NCBI GenBank assembly: GCA_002500745.1
Contig: DLST01000012.1
Location: 186,001-250,000, forward strand
From: Sphingobacterium sp. UBA7855
GTDB lineage: Bacteria > Bacteroidota > Bacteroidia > Sphingobacteriales > Sphingobacteriaceae
DNA length: 64,000 bases
Direction: 5' to 3'
Below are positions 7,478-17,174 of the stretch, piece after piece (positions within the stretch are counted from its first letter, which is position 1; each line of letters opens with the position of its first letter). Position numbers and translations under genes: made by a program. Under the pieces are notes generated by a model. The model was given only the letters and a program-made list of their open reading frames with translations. It was not told the DNA's origin and searched no databases.

Positions 7478-8503
7478 ATGAAGATTACAAAAACACTCAT
7501 CGACAAATACCTAAGCGGTAAAGCCAGTGCGGAAGAAATTGCCGCAGTAGAAAATGCGCTGGCCAATAACGAGTTTTATTGGGAGGATTTTATGCCGGAA
7601 ACGGAATGGCAAGGATATGAGATGGATTCGGATTTTAAAAACCAAAAGGAAATAAAAGCGCATATTTTCCAACAAATAGGGCAAAAAAATAAGAATCGTT
7701 TGGGCTGGTTAAAATATGCGGCTATTATCTTCTTCATCGGAATCGGAGCTTGGCTGGGATTAATCCAAATCGACTCTACTAAACATACCACCACATACCG
7801 TAGCGCAAAGAAAGTCCAGCCCACATCACAGGAGCAACCAAGTAATTTATATTATATCAATTCAGGTAATACCATTCAACAAGTTTCCGTTCCAGACGGT
7901 TCTACGATCGATCTATACCCCAATTCCGAAGTAAAATTCAGTTCAGATTTCACATCCATTAGCGCACGTAACATCCAATTAAAGGGTAAAGCCAAATTTA
8001 CGGTAGCAAAGGATAAGACAAAGCCTTTTCACGTTCATACGGCAGATTTGATAACAACCGCACTTGGCACTGTTTTCAGTGTGGAAGAAGGAGGTAGCGC
8101 AGTTACAAAAATAAAACTCTATGAAGGCCGTATTGAAGTCAAAAGCAATCAGCATGCTGAAAACAAACAGGCCCTACATCTACAATTTCAACCCAACGAA
8201 GAAATCAGCATTGATCGTAAGCTACAACAGATCATTGCCGAAACCCGAGTCAATACTTCTCCATCCAGCAAAAGGGGGGCATTCTTAAAAACTAGCGGAC
8301 AACTGATCTTTAAAAACCTCCCATTGCAAGATGTACTTCACATCATCAGTCATAATTATGGCCTTAAACTAAGCGTTGAACCGAAAGATATACGAGATAA
8401 ATACTATAGTGGATCGTATAAAAATACAGCATCTGCATACGTCAACATGCTAGCTGATATCCAAGCACTGCATAAAATAACCATTCATGTACAAACCGAA
8501 TAA
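7478..8503 (+). CDS. FecR family anti-sigma factor
   Basis: 341 residues. A cytoplasmic N-terminal region (1-76, KYLSGKASAEEIAAVENALA) should bind sigma; one transmembrane helix is at about 77-96. The periplasmic FecR domain (about 130-230) contains QVSVPDGSTIDLYPNSEVKF and TALGTVFSVEE, and the C-terminal DUF4974 domain (about 270-341) contains FKNLPLQDVLHIISHNYGLK. Such proteins hold a sigma factor until a signal from the outer-membrane receptor arrives. It lies 42 bases after its sigma factor and 25 bases before the chosen SusC start. Confidence 0.95.
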   Translation: MKITKTLIDKYLSGKASAEEIAAVENALANNEFYWEDFMPETEWQGYEMDSDFKNQKEIKAHIFQQIGQKNKNRLGWLKYAAIIFFIGIGAWLGLIQIDSTKHTTTYRSAKKVQPTSQEQPSNLYYINSGNTIQQVSVPDGSTIDLYPNSEVKFSSDFTSISARNIQLKGKAKFTVAKDKTKPFHVHTADLITTALGTVFSVEEGGSAVTKIKLYEGRIEVKSNQHAENKQALHLQFQPNEEISIDRKLQQIIAETRVNTSPSSKRGAFLKTSGQLIFKNLPLQDVLHIISHNYGLKLSVEPKDIRDKYYSGSYKNTASAYVNMLADIQALHKITIHVQTE

Positions 8504-8528
8504 CATTCACTCACATAACCCACAAATT

Positions 8529-11500
8529 ATGCACAATTATTTACCTTCCAAGCATAGTATCCTGACTATGCTATTGTTGAGATCCAACATTCGAGCCGAC
8601 GTAAACTGGGCACTGCGTCTTGGCGTTATGGGGCTTTTGTCAACAAGCTATCTTCTTGCTAACGCCCAACAAAATGCCACCATTAACGGAGTAATCAAAG
8701 ATGAAACAGGAAAGCCCATCCCCTCGGCAACGGTTACCCTACGTAATGTGACGAGCGGATTGAAAAAAACAACAACCAGCAGACAAGACGGAACCTTTTC
8801 ACTGGACCAGATTCCCGCTGGACAGGGCTACCAGATCAGCGTATCTTCCATTGGTTTTAAGAGCAAAGAACTGGTGGATTACACCATTACCGACAGAGAC
8901 AAACTAGCGATCAATATCAGTTTGGAATCGAGCGCGCAAAACTTACAGGAAGTTGTCGTTACAGCGCTTGGTATTAAACGCGAAAAAAAAGCGCTCGGTT
9001 ATACGGTCGCTGAACTCAAAGGTGACGAGCTGACGCAGGGTAAGGAAACCAATGTGGCTAATGCCCTATCGGGTAAAGTTGCCGGCGTGCAGGTAAGCCG
9101 TGCGGCATCTGGTGCCGGAGGTTCATCCAAGGTCGTGATACGTGGTAACAACTCACTTATCGGTAATAGCCAGCCGCTCTATGTTGTTGATGGCGTACCA
9201 ATTGATAATCAAAATATTTCATCTCCAAACCAATCTGGGGGAACCGATTATGGCGACGGAATCGGAAACATCAATCCCGAAGACATCGAAACGATGTCGG
9301 TATTAAAAGGCCCGAATGCGGCCGCACTTTATGGACAAAGAGGAAGTAATGGCGTTATCTTAATTACAACTAAATCTGGTAAAGCTGGTAAGGCCCGTTT
9401 CAGCTATGGTACAGATTTTTCATTGGGCAATGGGCTGGTCATACCTGATTTTCAAAATGTCTATGGACAAGGATTGAACGGAACATTTACACATTTCAGA
9501 AAAGATGACGGCACCATTGTTTCGATGAGCGAAGCGCTGAAAAATGGTTACAGCGGTATGCCTAAAATGAGTGCAGGACGTGACCGTACGACACGGGCAA
9601 GCTGGGGTGCAAAAATGGAAGGCCAGACTTATGAAGATGCTTATGGCAACATCTTACAGTTAACACCAAAACCAGACACCTACTCGTCGTTTTTTCAAAC
9701 GGAGAAACAGTTTGTCAACAACCTAAGTATCGATGGCGGAACCGACAAAGTAAACTACCGTTTTTCATTTGCCAATACAGATGTAAAGGGTTATATCCCA
9801 ACGAATACGCTGAAGAGAAACAATTTCGGTTTGCGCACGCAAGCCAAAATAACCGATAAATTTCATATCGACATCAAGGCGAACTATATTGCACAAAAGG
9901 GACAAAACCGACCTACGTTGGCCGATGCGGCAGACAATCCTGCCTACCTATTTATCAGCCAGCCGCGAAGCCTGGGCAACGACATCATGGCACAGTATAA
10001 ATGGACCGCACAGGAGATCAGCAGACAGCTCGGATTTTCGGGATTGACGGAAGGATTGGAGAAAACATATGCCACCAATAGTTCCACAGCCAACCCCTTT
10101 TGGACCACTCATGAAAACCATAATGAAGATCGTCGGGACCGCATCATAGGATTGCTCCGTCTGAGTTACGACTTTGCACCTTGGCTTAAGGTTACAGCGA
10201 CCGGGGGTACGGACTTCTATACCGACCAACGGTTTCGCTACCGTCCAATAAACACCTACCAAAGCTTGAACCGAAAAGGTGATATTCGCGAAGAGGTCAT
10301 CAGAGCGCGCGAAGACAATTTTGACGTCCTCGCTAGCTCCAACTTCAAATTGACCGACGACTTTAAACTCAGTGCCAACTTAGGGGCTAGCCATCAAAGC
10401 CGGTATTTGCGTATGACAGGAAATTCAGGTAATCAATTTATTGTTCCCAATCTCTTTGTCATCAATAACACTACTACAAATAGTTACATATTTGACCTGA
10501 TCGAGTCCAAGATTAATTCGGCTTATCTATCGGGCCAGTTCAGTTACAAAGACTATTGGTTTGTCGATTTCTCTGCCCGTAACGACTGGTCTTCGACCCT
10601 GTCAAAGGAAAACAATTCGTTCTTCTACCCGAGTGTAAGTTCCAGTTTGGTCTTATCGGATGCTTTCAAATGGCAATCTGACGCACTGTCGTTCGCCAAA
10701 ATCAGAGCTTCATGGGCCCAGGCCGGTAGTTCAGGAAACCCCTATCAGCTGACAGGAGCATATAGCCTCAATCAGTATACCCATGGTGGTATACCGATGG
10801 CTTCTTATACCGAAATTATTCCTGATCCGAATTTGAAAAACGAATTGACCACGTCTATCGAAGCTGGGGCAGATCTGAGATTCCTAAAAAACAGACTTTC
10901 TTTCTCCTTCACCTACTATCAGGCCAAGACAAAGAATCAGATTTTGGACGTACCAATCGCTCCTTCTAGTCTCTATGTAAAAAACAGGATCAACGCTGGA
11001 GAAATTAGCAACAGAGGTATCGAATTTGTCTTGGGAGCAACACCGATCAAAAGCGAATCGGGTTTTGAATGGAATACCACCTTCAATTACAACCGCAACC
11101 GGAATAAAGTTGAATCACTCTATCCCGGTGTAGAAAGCTTTTTACTCGCTACAGACCGCGGGATAAATGTGGTTGCAGAAGTCGGAAAACCATTTGGCCA
11201 GCTCATTGGGACACAGTTTGCCTGGATCAAAGATGAGCAAGGAAATAGGTTGATCGACCCTACCACTGGACTCCCTTTGCGCACAGCCGGACGTGTAGAA
11301 ACCGATCTTGGAAATGCGCAACCCGACTGGTTGGGAGGTTTTGCCAATACAGTTAAATATAAAGGTTTCAACCTCTACGCGCTTGTCGATATCCGTCAGG
11401 GCGGCGTGATCTTCTCCCAGTCGAACCGCGAACAGATTATTTATGGTACTTCAACGAAGACCCTAGAAGGACGAGATGGCACCTACATTGCCGAGGGGAT

Positions 11501-11885
11501 GGTCGGACAAAAAGATGGATCAGGAAACTGGACAAGTACAGGAACAAAAAACAGCAAGCAGGTTGCCGCGCAAGATTACTGGAACATGGTAGCCAGTGAT
11601 AAAGAAGTTATGGTCTCTGAAGAGATGATCAATGATATGAGTTATATTGCCATGCGCGAAATCAGTCTCTCCTATTCTTTCCCTAAAAAGCTGATGCCAC
11701 ATAAACTTGTTAACTCCCTAAAGTTGGGCGTCTATGGACGTAACCTATTTTATTTTCAACGGAAAACGGATGGATTTTCACCAGAAGCTTCTGCTTTCAA
11801 TGTAAACAATAGCTCGATTGGTATCGAATCAACTTCACTTCCAATGATGCGCACATTCGGTATTAACCTCACTGTTGGATTGTAA
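8529..11885 (+). CDS. SusC/RagA family TonB-dependent outer-membrane transporter
   Basis: 1118 residues from the ATG at 8529; an in-frame ATG at 8487 overlaps fecR and is less likely. Order: unusually long signal region (about 1-47, ending LLANAQQ), carboxypeptidase-regulatory-like domain (about 50-125, NGVIKDETGKPIPSATVTLR), TonB plug (ALSGKVAGVQVSRA, LYVVDGVPIDN, NINPEDIETMSVLKGP, NGVILITTKSG), then the 22-strand barrel ending MRTFGINLTVGL. It transports a ligand captured by the SusD partner. Although preceded by ECF/FecR genes, it shows no N-terminal STN signalling domain between signal peptide and the regulatory-like domain. Confidence 0.95.
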   Translation: MHNYLPSKHSILTMLLLRSNIRADVNWALRLGVMGLLSTSYLLANAQQNATINGVIKDETGKPIPSATVTLRNVTSGLKKTTTSRQDGTFSLDQIPAGQGYQISVSSIGFKSKELVDYTITDRDKLAINISLESSAQNLQEVVVTALGIKREKKALGYTVAELKGDELTQGKETNVANALSGKVAGVQVSRAASGAGGSSKVVIRGNNSLIGNSQPLYVVDGVPIDNQNISSPNQSGGTDYGDGIGNINPEDIETMSVLKGPNAAALYGQRGSNGVILITTKSGKAGKARFSYGTDFSLGNGLVIPDFQNVYGQGLNGTFTHFRKDDGTIVSMSEALKNGYSGMPKMSAGRDRTTRASWGAKMEGQTYEDAYGNILQLTPKPDTYSSFFQTEKQFVNNLSIDGGTDKVNYRFSFANTDVKGYIPTNTLKRNNFGLRTQAKITDKFHIDIKANYIAQKGQNRPTLADAADNPAYLFISQPRSLGNDIMAQYKWTAQEISRQLGFSGLTEGLEKTYATNSSTANPFWTTHENHNEDRRDRIIGLLRLSYDFAPWLKVTATGGTDFYTDQRFRYRPINTYQSLNRKGDIREEVIRAREDNFDVLASSNFKLTDDFKLSANLGASHQSRYLRMTGNSGNQFIVPNLFVINNTTTNSYIFDLIESKINSAYLSGQFSYKDYWFVDFSARNDWSSTLSKENNSFFYPSVSSSLVLSDAFKWQSDALSFAKIRASWAQAGSSGNPYQLTGAYSLNQYTHGGIPMASYTEIIPDPNLKNELTTSIEAGADLRFLKNRLSFSFTYYQAKTKNQILDVPIAPSSLYVKNRINAGEISNRGIEFVLGATPIKSESGFEWNTTFNYNRNRNKVESLYPGVESFLLATDRGINVVAEVGKPFGQLIGTQFAWIKDEQGNRLIDPTTGLPLRTAGRVETDLGNAQPDWLGGFANTVKYKGFNLYALVDIRQGGVIFSQSNREQIIYGTSTKTLEGRDGTYIAEGMVGQKDGSGNWTSTGTKNSKQVAAQDYWNMVASDKEVMVSEEMINDMSYIAMREISLSYSFPKKLMPHKLVNSLKLGVYGRNLFYFQRKTDGFSPEASAFNVNNSSIGIESTSLPMMRTFGINLTVGL

Positions 11886-11895
11886 ACCTATTATC

Positions 11896-13395
11896 ATGAA
11901 AAAGAAACTATTTAAAAATACATTCATCGTCGGACTTATTTCTGTGGCAGGACTAGGATCCTGTACCAAAGATTTCGAACGAATCAATACACCACCAACA
12001 TCGGTCACCACTGTAGATCCTTCCTTACTCTTAGCCCGTATTCTACGTGATGGAACTTTTCAGGAATCTGGGGAACTACCCAACAACAAGTTTGGCTCTT
12101 GGATCCAACATTGGGCTGGGGGACCGGTAGTACCCGTTTCTCGATATTTTGAAGGACCTGAAAATCTGATCTGGTCGCAGCACTACACCTTGCTCCGCAA
12201 TATCGTTCAGATCAAACAGGAATTGAGCGACAAGGAAGACAATGCAGAAGGGAGAAGTAAACTGGCCATTGCCGAGCTTTATGAAGCATACCTCTATCAG
12301 CGCCTTACAGATTTGTTTGGTGACATCCCCTACTCCGAGATCACAAAATCCAATAAGGAAATTAATCGTACCCCAAAATTTGACAAACAAGAAGAGATCT
12401 ATCCGGCACTGGTTCAAAAGGTCGATGCAGCTATGGCAAGGCTTACGACCGGCGACCAGTCTTACGGCTCTTCAGATTTCTTTTACAAAGGCAGTATTGA
12501 TAAATGGAAAAAATTTGGCAATTCGCTCAAATTAAAGCTCGGCATGCGCATGCGGTACGCCAATCCTTCTTTGGCCCAGAAAACGGTTACCGAAGCCATG
12601 ACTTCTGCTACAGGTCTATTCTCCAGCAACAGTGATAATGCCGCGGTACCGACCTACAACGATGCTCAGGCTGAAAACCAGAACCCGATTTTACGTCAAA
12701 TGACTACCGGAAGTGCCGATCTACGTTATTTGGCGAATACGCTGGTTGACAAGCTCAAAGAATACAATGACCCAAGGCTTCCTTTACTTGCCGAGCCTGT
12801 CAATTTTAATGGTACAGCAACATACCAGGGTATTGGCGTTGCGTTAACGGATAATCAGTTGTCACAGTTGATTCGTGCCAACTATTCCACGGCCAACAAA
12901 TCAACGTGGTTTAGTCTCACCTTTGCACCGATCCCAAGCTATGCGTTTACGTATTCGGATATCTGTTTTTACAAAGCCGAAGCTGCACTGCTTGGCTGGG
13001 GTGCTACACCTGCCAATGCCCAGACGTTCTTTACAGAAGGGGTCAAAGCTGCGCTGGCACTTCCACCATACAATATGACGGCAATCCCCTCTGCATATGA
13101 ACCTGTGCTCAATCTAAGCAGCTTGACAGACGAACAGAAAATGGAGAAAATAGCGACACAAAAATGGATTCACCTCTTTGGCCGGGACATGGAAGCCTTT
13201 GCCGAATGGCGACGTACGGGATATCCTCGATTAACCCCCGGTCCTAACCCAGGTTCCACCAACGGACAAATACCGCGTAGAGCTATTTATTCCAGTGAAG
13301 AGACTGAGTTAAACGCAGCAAATTTAAAAGAGGCTGCAGCACGTATGACAAATGGTGACTCTTTCCTATCCAAAGTCTGGTGGGACAAAAAATAA
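11896..13395 (+). CDS. SusD-like surface lipoprotein (SusD-like_2 type)
   Basis: 499 residues from the ATG at 11896, 10 bases after susC; lipobox GLGSC follows a 25-residue signal. TPR-like SusD fold is indicated by AELYEAYLYQRLTDLFGDIP, WKKFGNSLKLKLGMRMRYA and the C-terminal end QIPRRAIYSSEE with FLSKVWWDKK, which is characteristic of the SusD-like_2 (PF12771) branch. It caps the SusC barrel and binds the substrate outside the cell. No enzyme gene is attached, so substrate is not predictable; this branch is often linked to peptide or amino-sugar oligomer uptake. Confidence 0.93.
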   Translation: MKKKLFKNTFIVGLISVAGLGSCTKDFERINTPPTSVTTVDPSLLLARILRDGTFQESGELPNNKFGSWIQHWAGGPVVPVSRYFEGPENLIWSQHYTLLRNIVQIKQELSDKEDNAEGRSKLAIAELYEAYLYQRLTDLFGDIPYSEITKSNKEINRTPKFDKQEEIYPALVQKVDAAMARLTTGDQSYGSSDFFYKGSIDKWKKFGNSLKLKLGMRMRYANPSLAQKTVTEAMTSATGLFSSNSDNAAVPTYNDAQAENQNPILRQMTTGSADLRYLANTLVDKLKEYNDPRLPLLAEPVNFNGTATYQGIGVALTDNQLSQLIRANYSTANKSTWFSLTFAPIPSYAFTYSDICFYKAEAALLGWGATPANAQTFFTEGVKAALALPPYNMTAIPSAYEPVLNLSSLTDEQKMEKIATQKWIHLFGRDMEAFAEWRRTGYPRLTPGPNPGSTNGQIPRRAIYSSEETELNAANLKEAAARMTNGDSFLSKVWWDKK

Positions 13396-13409
13396 TACAA
13401 TATATCAAT

Positions 13410-13435
13410 GGGGCTGCCCAATTTTGGACAGCCCC
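13410..13435 (+). terminator. Terminator-like hairpin after the SusC/D operon
   Basis: GGGGCTGCCC pairs with GGACAGCCCC (9 of 10) around a short AT loop 14 bases after the SusD stop. The T-run is poor, so termination efficiency is uncertain. Confidence 0.6.
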
Positions 13436-13596
13436 TCTCGTTACCGATTTAAAGCATAGGTAGCACAGCAGTTTTTTAGATAAATTTTCAAAACGATAGA
13501 CTTAGTTCTTTACACAATGATTATATTATGTTTGCACCGAAATAGCGACATTATTAAACAAACATAATCCATCAATACACTGTAAGATTCAATATA

Positions 13597-14133
13597 ATGA
13601 TTAACTTAAAACCCCTTGTTCAGCAAGACGTATCACCATTTTATGAATGGATCAATGATGACATTTCGATAAAATATTCCCTTTCTGTATTCCAATCCAT
13701 GCACTCAAAGTGGGAGATCGATGCTTGGTTTTTAACTGTTGTCAATGATCTAAAAAATTTTAATCGTGGAATTTTCTTAAACGATACAAACAAATTGATT
13801 GGATATGCTGGCATTTGTAATATTTCAAAGCCAAACAGATCAGGAGAATATTTTATTTTCATCGGAGATCGTCAACATTGGGGTAAAGGGATAGGATCTC
13901 AAGTTACCAAATTACTTCTCGCTATTGGATTTGAAAAATTAGGGCTCAATAGAATTATGCTTACCGTATCCGAGCCAAATTATGCGGCGATTAAAGCGTA
14001 TGAAAACGCTGGATTTAAACTTGAAGGTAGAATGCGTGAAGCCTGCTTTAGGGATAACCAATTTCACGACAAGTTGCTGATGTCAATTTTAAAAGATGAA
14101 TGGTTTGAAAAAAGAAAACGAATAGAAAATTAA
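13597..14133 (+). CDS. GNAT family N-acetyltransferase (RimJ/RimL-like)
   Basis: 178 residues covering a full GNAT fold. The acetyl-CoA binding region is GDRQHWGKGIGSQVTKLLL (about 89-107), followed by GFEKLGLNRIMLTVSEPN and YAAIKAYENAGFKLEGRMRE, the standard RimJ/RimL endings. It transfers an acetyl group from acetyl-CoA to an amine, either a protein N-terminus or a small molecule; the substrate is not predictable. A -7 type box TATGTTTG is at 13527-13534, giving a leader of about 60 nt, without a good -33 element. Confidence 0.92.
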   Translation: MINLKPLVQQDVSPFYEWINDDISIKYSLSVFQSMHSKWEIDAWFLTVVNDLKNFNRGIFLNDTNKLIGYAGICNISKPNRSGEYFIFIGDRQHWGKGIGSQVTKLLLAIGFEKLGLNRIMLTVSEPNYAAIKAYENAGFKLEGRMREACFRDNQFHDKLLMSILKDEWFEKRKRIEN

Positions 14134-14259
14134 TATAATTAGTGCAAGCTCATTACAACTTCGAAAAGTGCGTCGAAATTTATCGCTAAATCTAGATAGC
14201 AGTAAAAAACAACAGAAACCCTCCCAGAAGGGATTACCGATGTCAATTTAATAAAGAGA

Positions 14260-14856
14260 CTACTTCTTTTTTAGGATTCCCTGAGCAACTCCTGCATCAA
14301 TCAGCTTCTCTGCATATGCCCAAAGCGCAGTAGAGCCATCTTTGATGACAGATTTCTTGGCAAAGACCTTTTCATAACTTACGCCGGGCTCGTTCCAAGT
14401 TCCACCATTATTGGAACTGTTCTGCAAAAGGGGTTCCAAACGATCCATTGCACGCGCAAACTTAGCCTCCTCCGTCTGTCCCAACTCAAACTCCTCCCAG
14501 AGTGTAATTAGTTCATCTGCCTGATCTTTCGGTAAAATCCCGAAAATCCGCCCTGCTGCCAAGCGTTCTAAATCAGTGTTGGTATGATTTCTTTCCAAAT
14601 CATAGATAAAAGTATCTCCAGCATCAATCTCTACAATATCATGAATCAACACCATTTTGACAACTTTTAATAGGTCTATTGATTCATCTGCGTATTCTAA
14701 AAGTGTTAGCGCCATCATTGCAAGGTGCCAACTGTGCTCAGCATCATTTTCATGCCGGTCGCTATGAAAAAGCTTTGTTTTTCGTTGTATATATTTAATC
14801 TTATCAATCTCTTTAATAAACTCGATTTGTTTTAATAATCTATCCGAAATTTCCAT
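14260..14856 (-). CDS. HD domain phosphohydrolase (YfbR/HDDC2-like)
   Basis: 198 residues from the ATG at 14856-14854. The metal-binding HD pattern is visible: H41 in NDAEHSWHLAMMAL, HD at 72-73 in VLIHDIVEIDAGD with E76, and D138 in ARAMDRLEPLL. This matches the HD_3 group that includes 5'-deoxynucleotidases such as YfbR, so a nucleotide-monophosphate phosphatase role is likely but the substrate is unproven. It stands alone between convergent and divergent neighbours. A possible -7 box TAAATTTG lies at 14894-14887. Confidence 0.9.
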   Translation of the reverse strand: MEISDRLLKQIEFIKEIDKIKYIQRKTKLFHSDRHENDAEHSWHLAMMALTLLEYADESIDLLKVVKMVLIHDIVEIDAGDTFIYDLERNHTNTDLERLAAGRIFGILPKDQADELITLWEEFELGQTEEAKFARAMDRLEPLLQNSSNNGGTWNEPGVSYEKVFAKKSVIKDGSTALWAYAEKLIDAGVAQGILKKK

Positions 14857-15034
14857 ACTATGAAAACAATATAATTGAATAATATACAAATTTACTATTT
14901 TTCGTATATAGCCTATTTATCCGCTATCATTTCGATCAGAATGATAGATTATTGACACCGCCCCGACAATAGGCATCCCAAAAATAACCACAACATTTAT
15001 TAATTTTGATAGACATCGAATTCCATTGTGGTTT

Positions 15035-16057
15035 ATGAAAAAAATAGGCTTTTTATCGTTTGGACATTGGTCCAAACATCCCGCATATCGTACGCAGACA
15101 GCAAGTGACACCTTGCTGCAATCGATAGATTTAGCTGTAGCTGCAGAGGAAATAGGCATAGATGGAGCTTATTTTCGCGTACACCATTTTGCAAATCAGC
15201 TGGCATCTCCCTTTCCTTTACTCGCGGCTATTGGAGCCAAAACCTCTAACATCGAAATCGGCACAGGTGTGATCGACATGCGCTATGAAAATCCGCTCTA
15301 TATGGTGGAAGACGCCGGCGCTGCAGATTTAATTGCTGGAGGCAGATTGCAGCTAGGAATCAGCAGAGGTTCCCCAGAGCAAGTAATTGATGGCTGGCGC
15401 TATTTTGGTTACAATCTAGGCGAAAATGAAACCGACGCAGATATGGGAAGGCAGAAAGCGTTGGCATTTTTGGAAAAACTTAACGGTATCGGTTTTGCTG
15501 AGCCGAATCCTTATCCGATGTTTCCAAACCCACCGGGCCTACTCAGGCTTGAACCCTATTCAGATGGCTTAAGGGATCGTGTGTGGTGGGGAGCAGCGTC
15601 CAATTCAACAGCCGTATGGGCTGCGCAAAATAAAATGCATCTTCAAAGCTCAACCTTAAAATATGATGAAAATGGTAAGCCTTTTCATATTCAGCAGGCC
15701 GAACAAATCCGCTTATACAAAGAGGCGTGGAAGGAAGCTGGACATGCCGGCGAGCCCCGGGTATCTGTTAGCAGGTCCATCTTTGCATTGGTCAACGATT
15801 TGGATCACTACTATTTCGGGCAGGCGGCGGATAAAAAAGATAAGATAGGAATGATCGAAACAGATCGACGGGCGATTTTTGGAAGAAGCTATGCCGCCGA
15901 GCCAGATCAACTTATAAAAGAATTAGCGCAAGATGAAGCCATCCAAGAAGCCGACACATTACTCTTAACCATTCCAAATACGTTAGGAGTAGACTATAAC
16001 ATTCATATCCTTTCGGCTATATTGAAATATGTCGCGCCCGAACTCGGCTGGCGTTAA
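15035..16057 (+). CDS. LLM class flavin-dependent oxidoreductase
   Basis: 340 residues from the ATG at 15035 (MKKIGFLSFGHW), three codons inside the longest frame. TIM-barrel luciferase-like features: EEIGIDGAYFRVHHFANQLA, PFPLLAAIGAKTSNIEIGTG, MVEDAGAADLIAGGRLQLGI and RGSPEQVIDGWRYFGY. These enzymes use FMN or F420 to oxidise diverse organic substrates; the actual substrate is unknown. A box TAATTTTG at 15001-15008 fits a -7 promoter element. It probably forms an operon with the flavoprotein that starts 13 bases after its stop. Confidence 0.92.
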   Translation: MKKIGFLSFGHWSKHPAYRTQTASDTLLQSIDLAVAAEEIGIDGAYFRVHHFANQLASPFPLLAAIGAKTSNIEIGTGVIDMRYENPLYMVEDAGAADLIAGGRLQLGISRGSPEQVIDGWRYFGYNLGENETDADMGRQKALAFLEKLNGIGFAEPNPYPMFPNPPGLLRLEPYSDGLRDRVWWGAASNSTAVWAAQNKMHLQSSTLKYDENGKPFHIQQAEQIRLYKEAWKEAGHAGEPRVSVSRSIFALVNDLDHYYFGQAADKKDKIGMIETDRRAIFGRSYAAEPDQLIKELAQDEAIQEADTLLLTIPNTLGVDYNIHILSAILKYVAPELGWR

Positions 16058-16070
16058 CTTTTCTGAACTC

Positions 16071-17174
16071 ATGATAAAGAATATTCGGTACAAAACAAAA
16101 ATTGCTGTAATAGGTGCGGGACAAGCTGGGCTTTCCGCTGCATATCATTTAAAAAGAATGGGACTTACAATCGGGAAAGACTTTATGATCTTAGATGAAG
16201 CCCCTAGCCCAGGTGGGGCCTGGCAATTCCGTTGGGATTCGCTCACCTTAAGCACTGTTAATAAAATACACGATTTGCCTGGTATGTCGTTTGAAGAAAC
16301 GCTATCCACAAGTGACACGGAGGTCCGAGCAAACACTGCCGTTCCCCATTATTTTGAGCTTTATGAGAAGAAATTTGAGCTTCAGGTATATCGGCCAGTT
16401 AAAGTAGACAAAGTCTATGCACACCATAATCGTTTTCACATCGACACAAATAACGAGCTTTTCTCAGCTCTAGGCATTATAAACGCTACAGGTACATGGG
16501 AAAACCCATACATTCCGGACTATCCCGGCGCAGCTTTATTTCAGGGAGAACAACTTCATACAAAGGATTTTAAAACTGCAGACTATTTTATCGGGAAACA
16601 TGTGATTGTTGTTGGGGGCGGCATTTCAGCCATTCAATTACTGGACCAAATCTCCCAAATAACGACAACGACCTGGGTTACACGTCGCCCACCTTTGTTT
16701 AGAGAAGGCCCCTTCGATGATATGGCAGGTCATCATGCTGTTGCGATGGTGGAAGAGCGTGTAAGACAAGGACTACCGCCTTTGTCTGTAGTGGCGGTGA
16801 CAGGCCTTCCCTATACTAGTGAAATCCAAAAGATGGAACAGCGTGGAGTTCTTAAACGTTTTCCGATGTTTAAGGAAATAACAGAAAAGGGAATCAAATG
16901 GGACAACGGAAAAGAGCAAAAAGCAGATGTAATTCTTTGGAATACGGGCTTCAAAAGCTCATTGAGCCATCTCGATGCCGTTCTGCCAAAAGAAGTCCAA
17001 GGCGGAATCCAAATGACAGGCAGACTCGCTACCATGGTAGCTAAAGAGCCCAGAATTCACCTCGTGGGTTATGGCCCATCAGCATCCACTATTGGCGCAA
17101 ACCGAGCCGGAAGTGCCGCAGCCAAAGAATTGCTAAACACGCTTTCAGACGTCGGCCACAGTCTGACCATGTAG
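16071..17174 (+). CDS. FAD-dependent NAD(P)-binding monooxygenase-like oxidoreductase
   Basis: 367 residues from the ATG at 16071, just after the LLM enzyme; an alternative start at 16029 overlaps that gene by 29 bases. Two Rossmann sites are visible: IAVIGAGQAGLSAAYHLKRM for FAD at the N-terminus and VIVVGGGISAIQLLDQI about mid-protein for NAD(P)H. GGAWQFRWDSL resembles the flavin-monooxygenase family (FMO/BVMO-like), and NATGTWENPYIPDYPG the usual middle segment. Co-transcription with a luciferase-like enzyme suggests a two-flavoenzyme oxidation, by inference. Confidence 0.9.
   Translation: MIKNIRYKTKIAVIGAGQAGLSAAYHLKRMGLTIGKDFMILDEAPSPGGAWQFRWDSLTLSTVNKIHDLPGMSFEETLSTSDTEVRANTAVPHYFELYEKKFELQVYRPVKVDKVYAHHNRFHIDTNNELFSALGIINATGTWENPYIPDYPGAALFQGEQLHTKDFKTADYFIGKHVIVVGGGISAIQLLDQISQITTTTWVTRRPPLFREGPFDDMAGHHAVAMVEERVRQGLPPLSVVAVTGLPYTSEIQKMEQRGVLKRFPMFKEITEKGIKWDNGKEQKADVILWNTGFKSSLSHLDAVLPKEVQGGIQMTGRLATMVAKEPRIHLVGYGPSASTIGANRAGSAAAKELLNTLSDVGHSLTM

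Noticed and set aside
14200..14250. Hairpin CCCT...AGGG between the GNAT and HD genes as a terminator
   Set aside because: The stem is only about four pairs with a mismatch, and no T-run follows.
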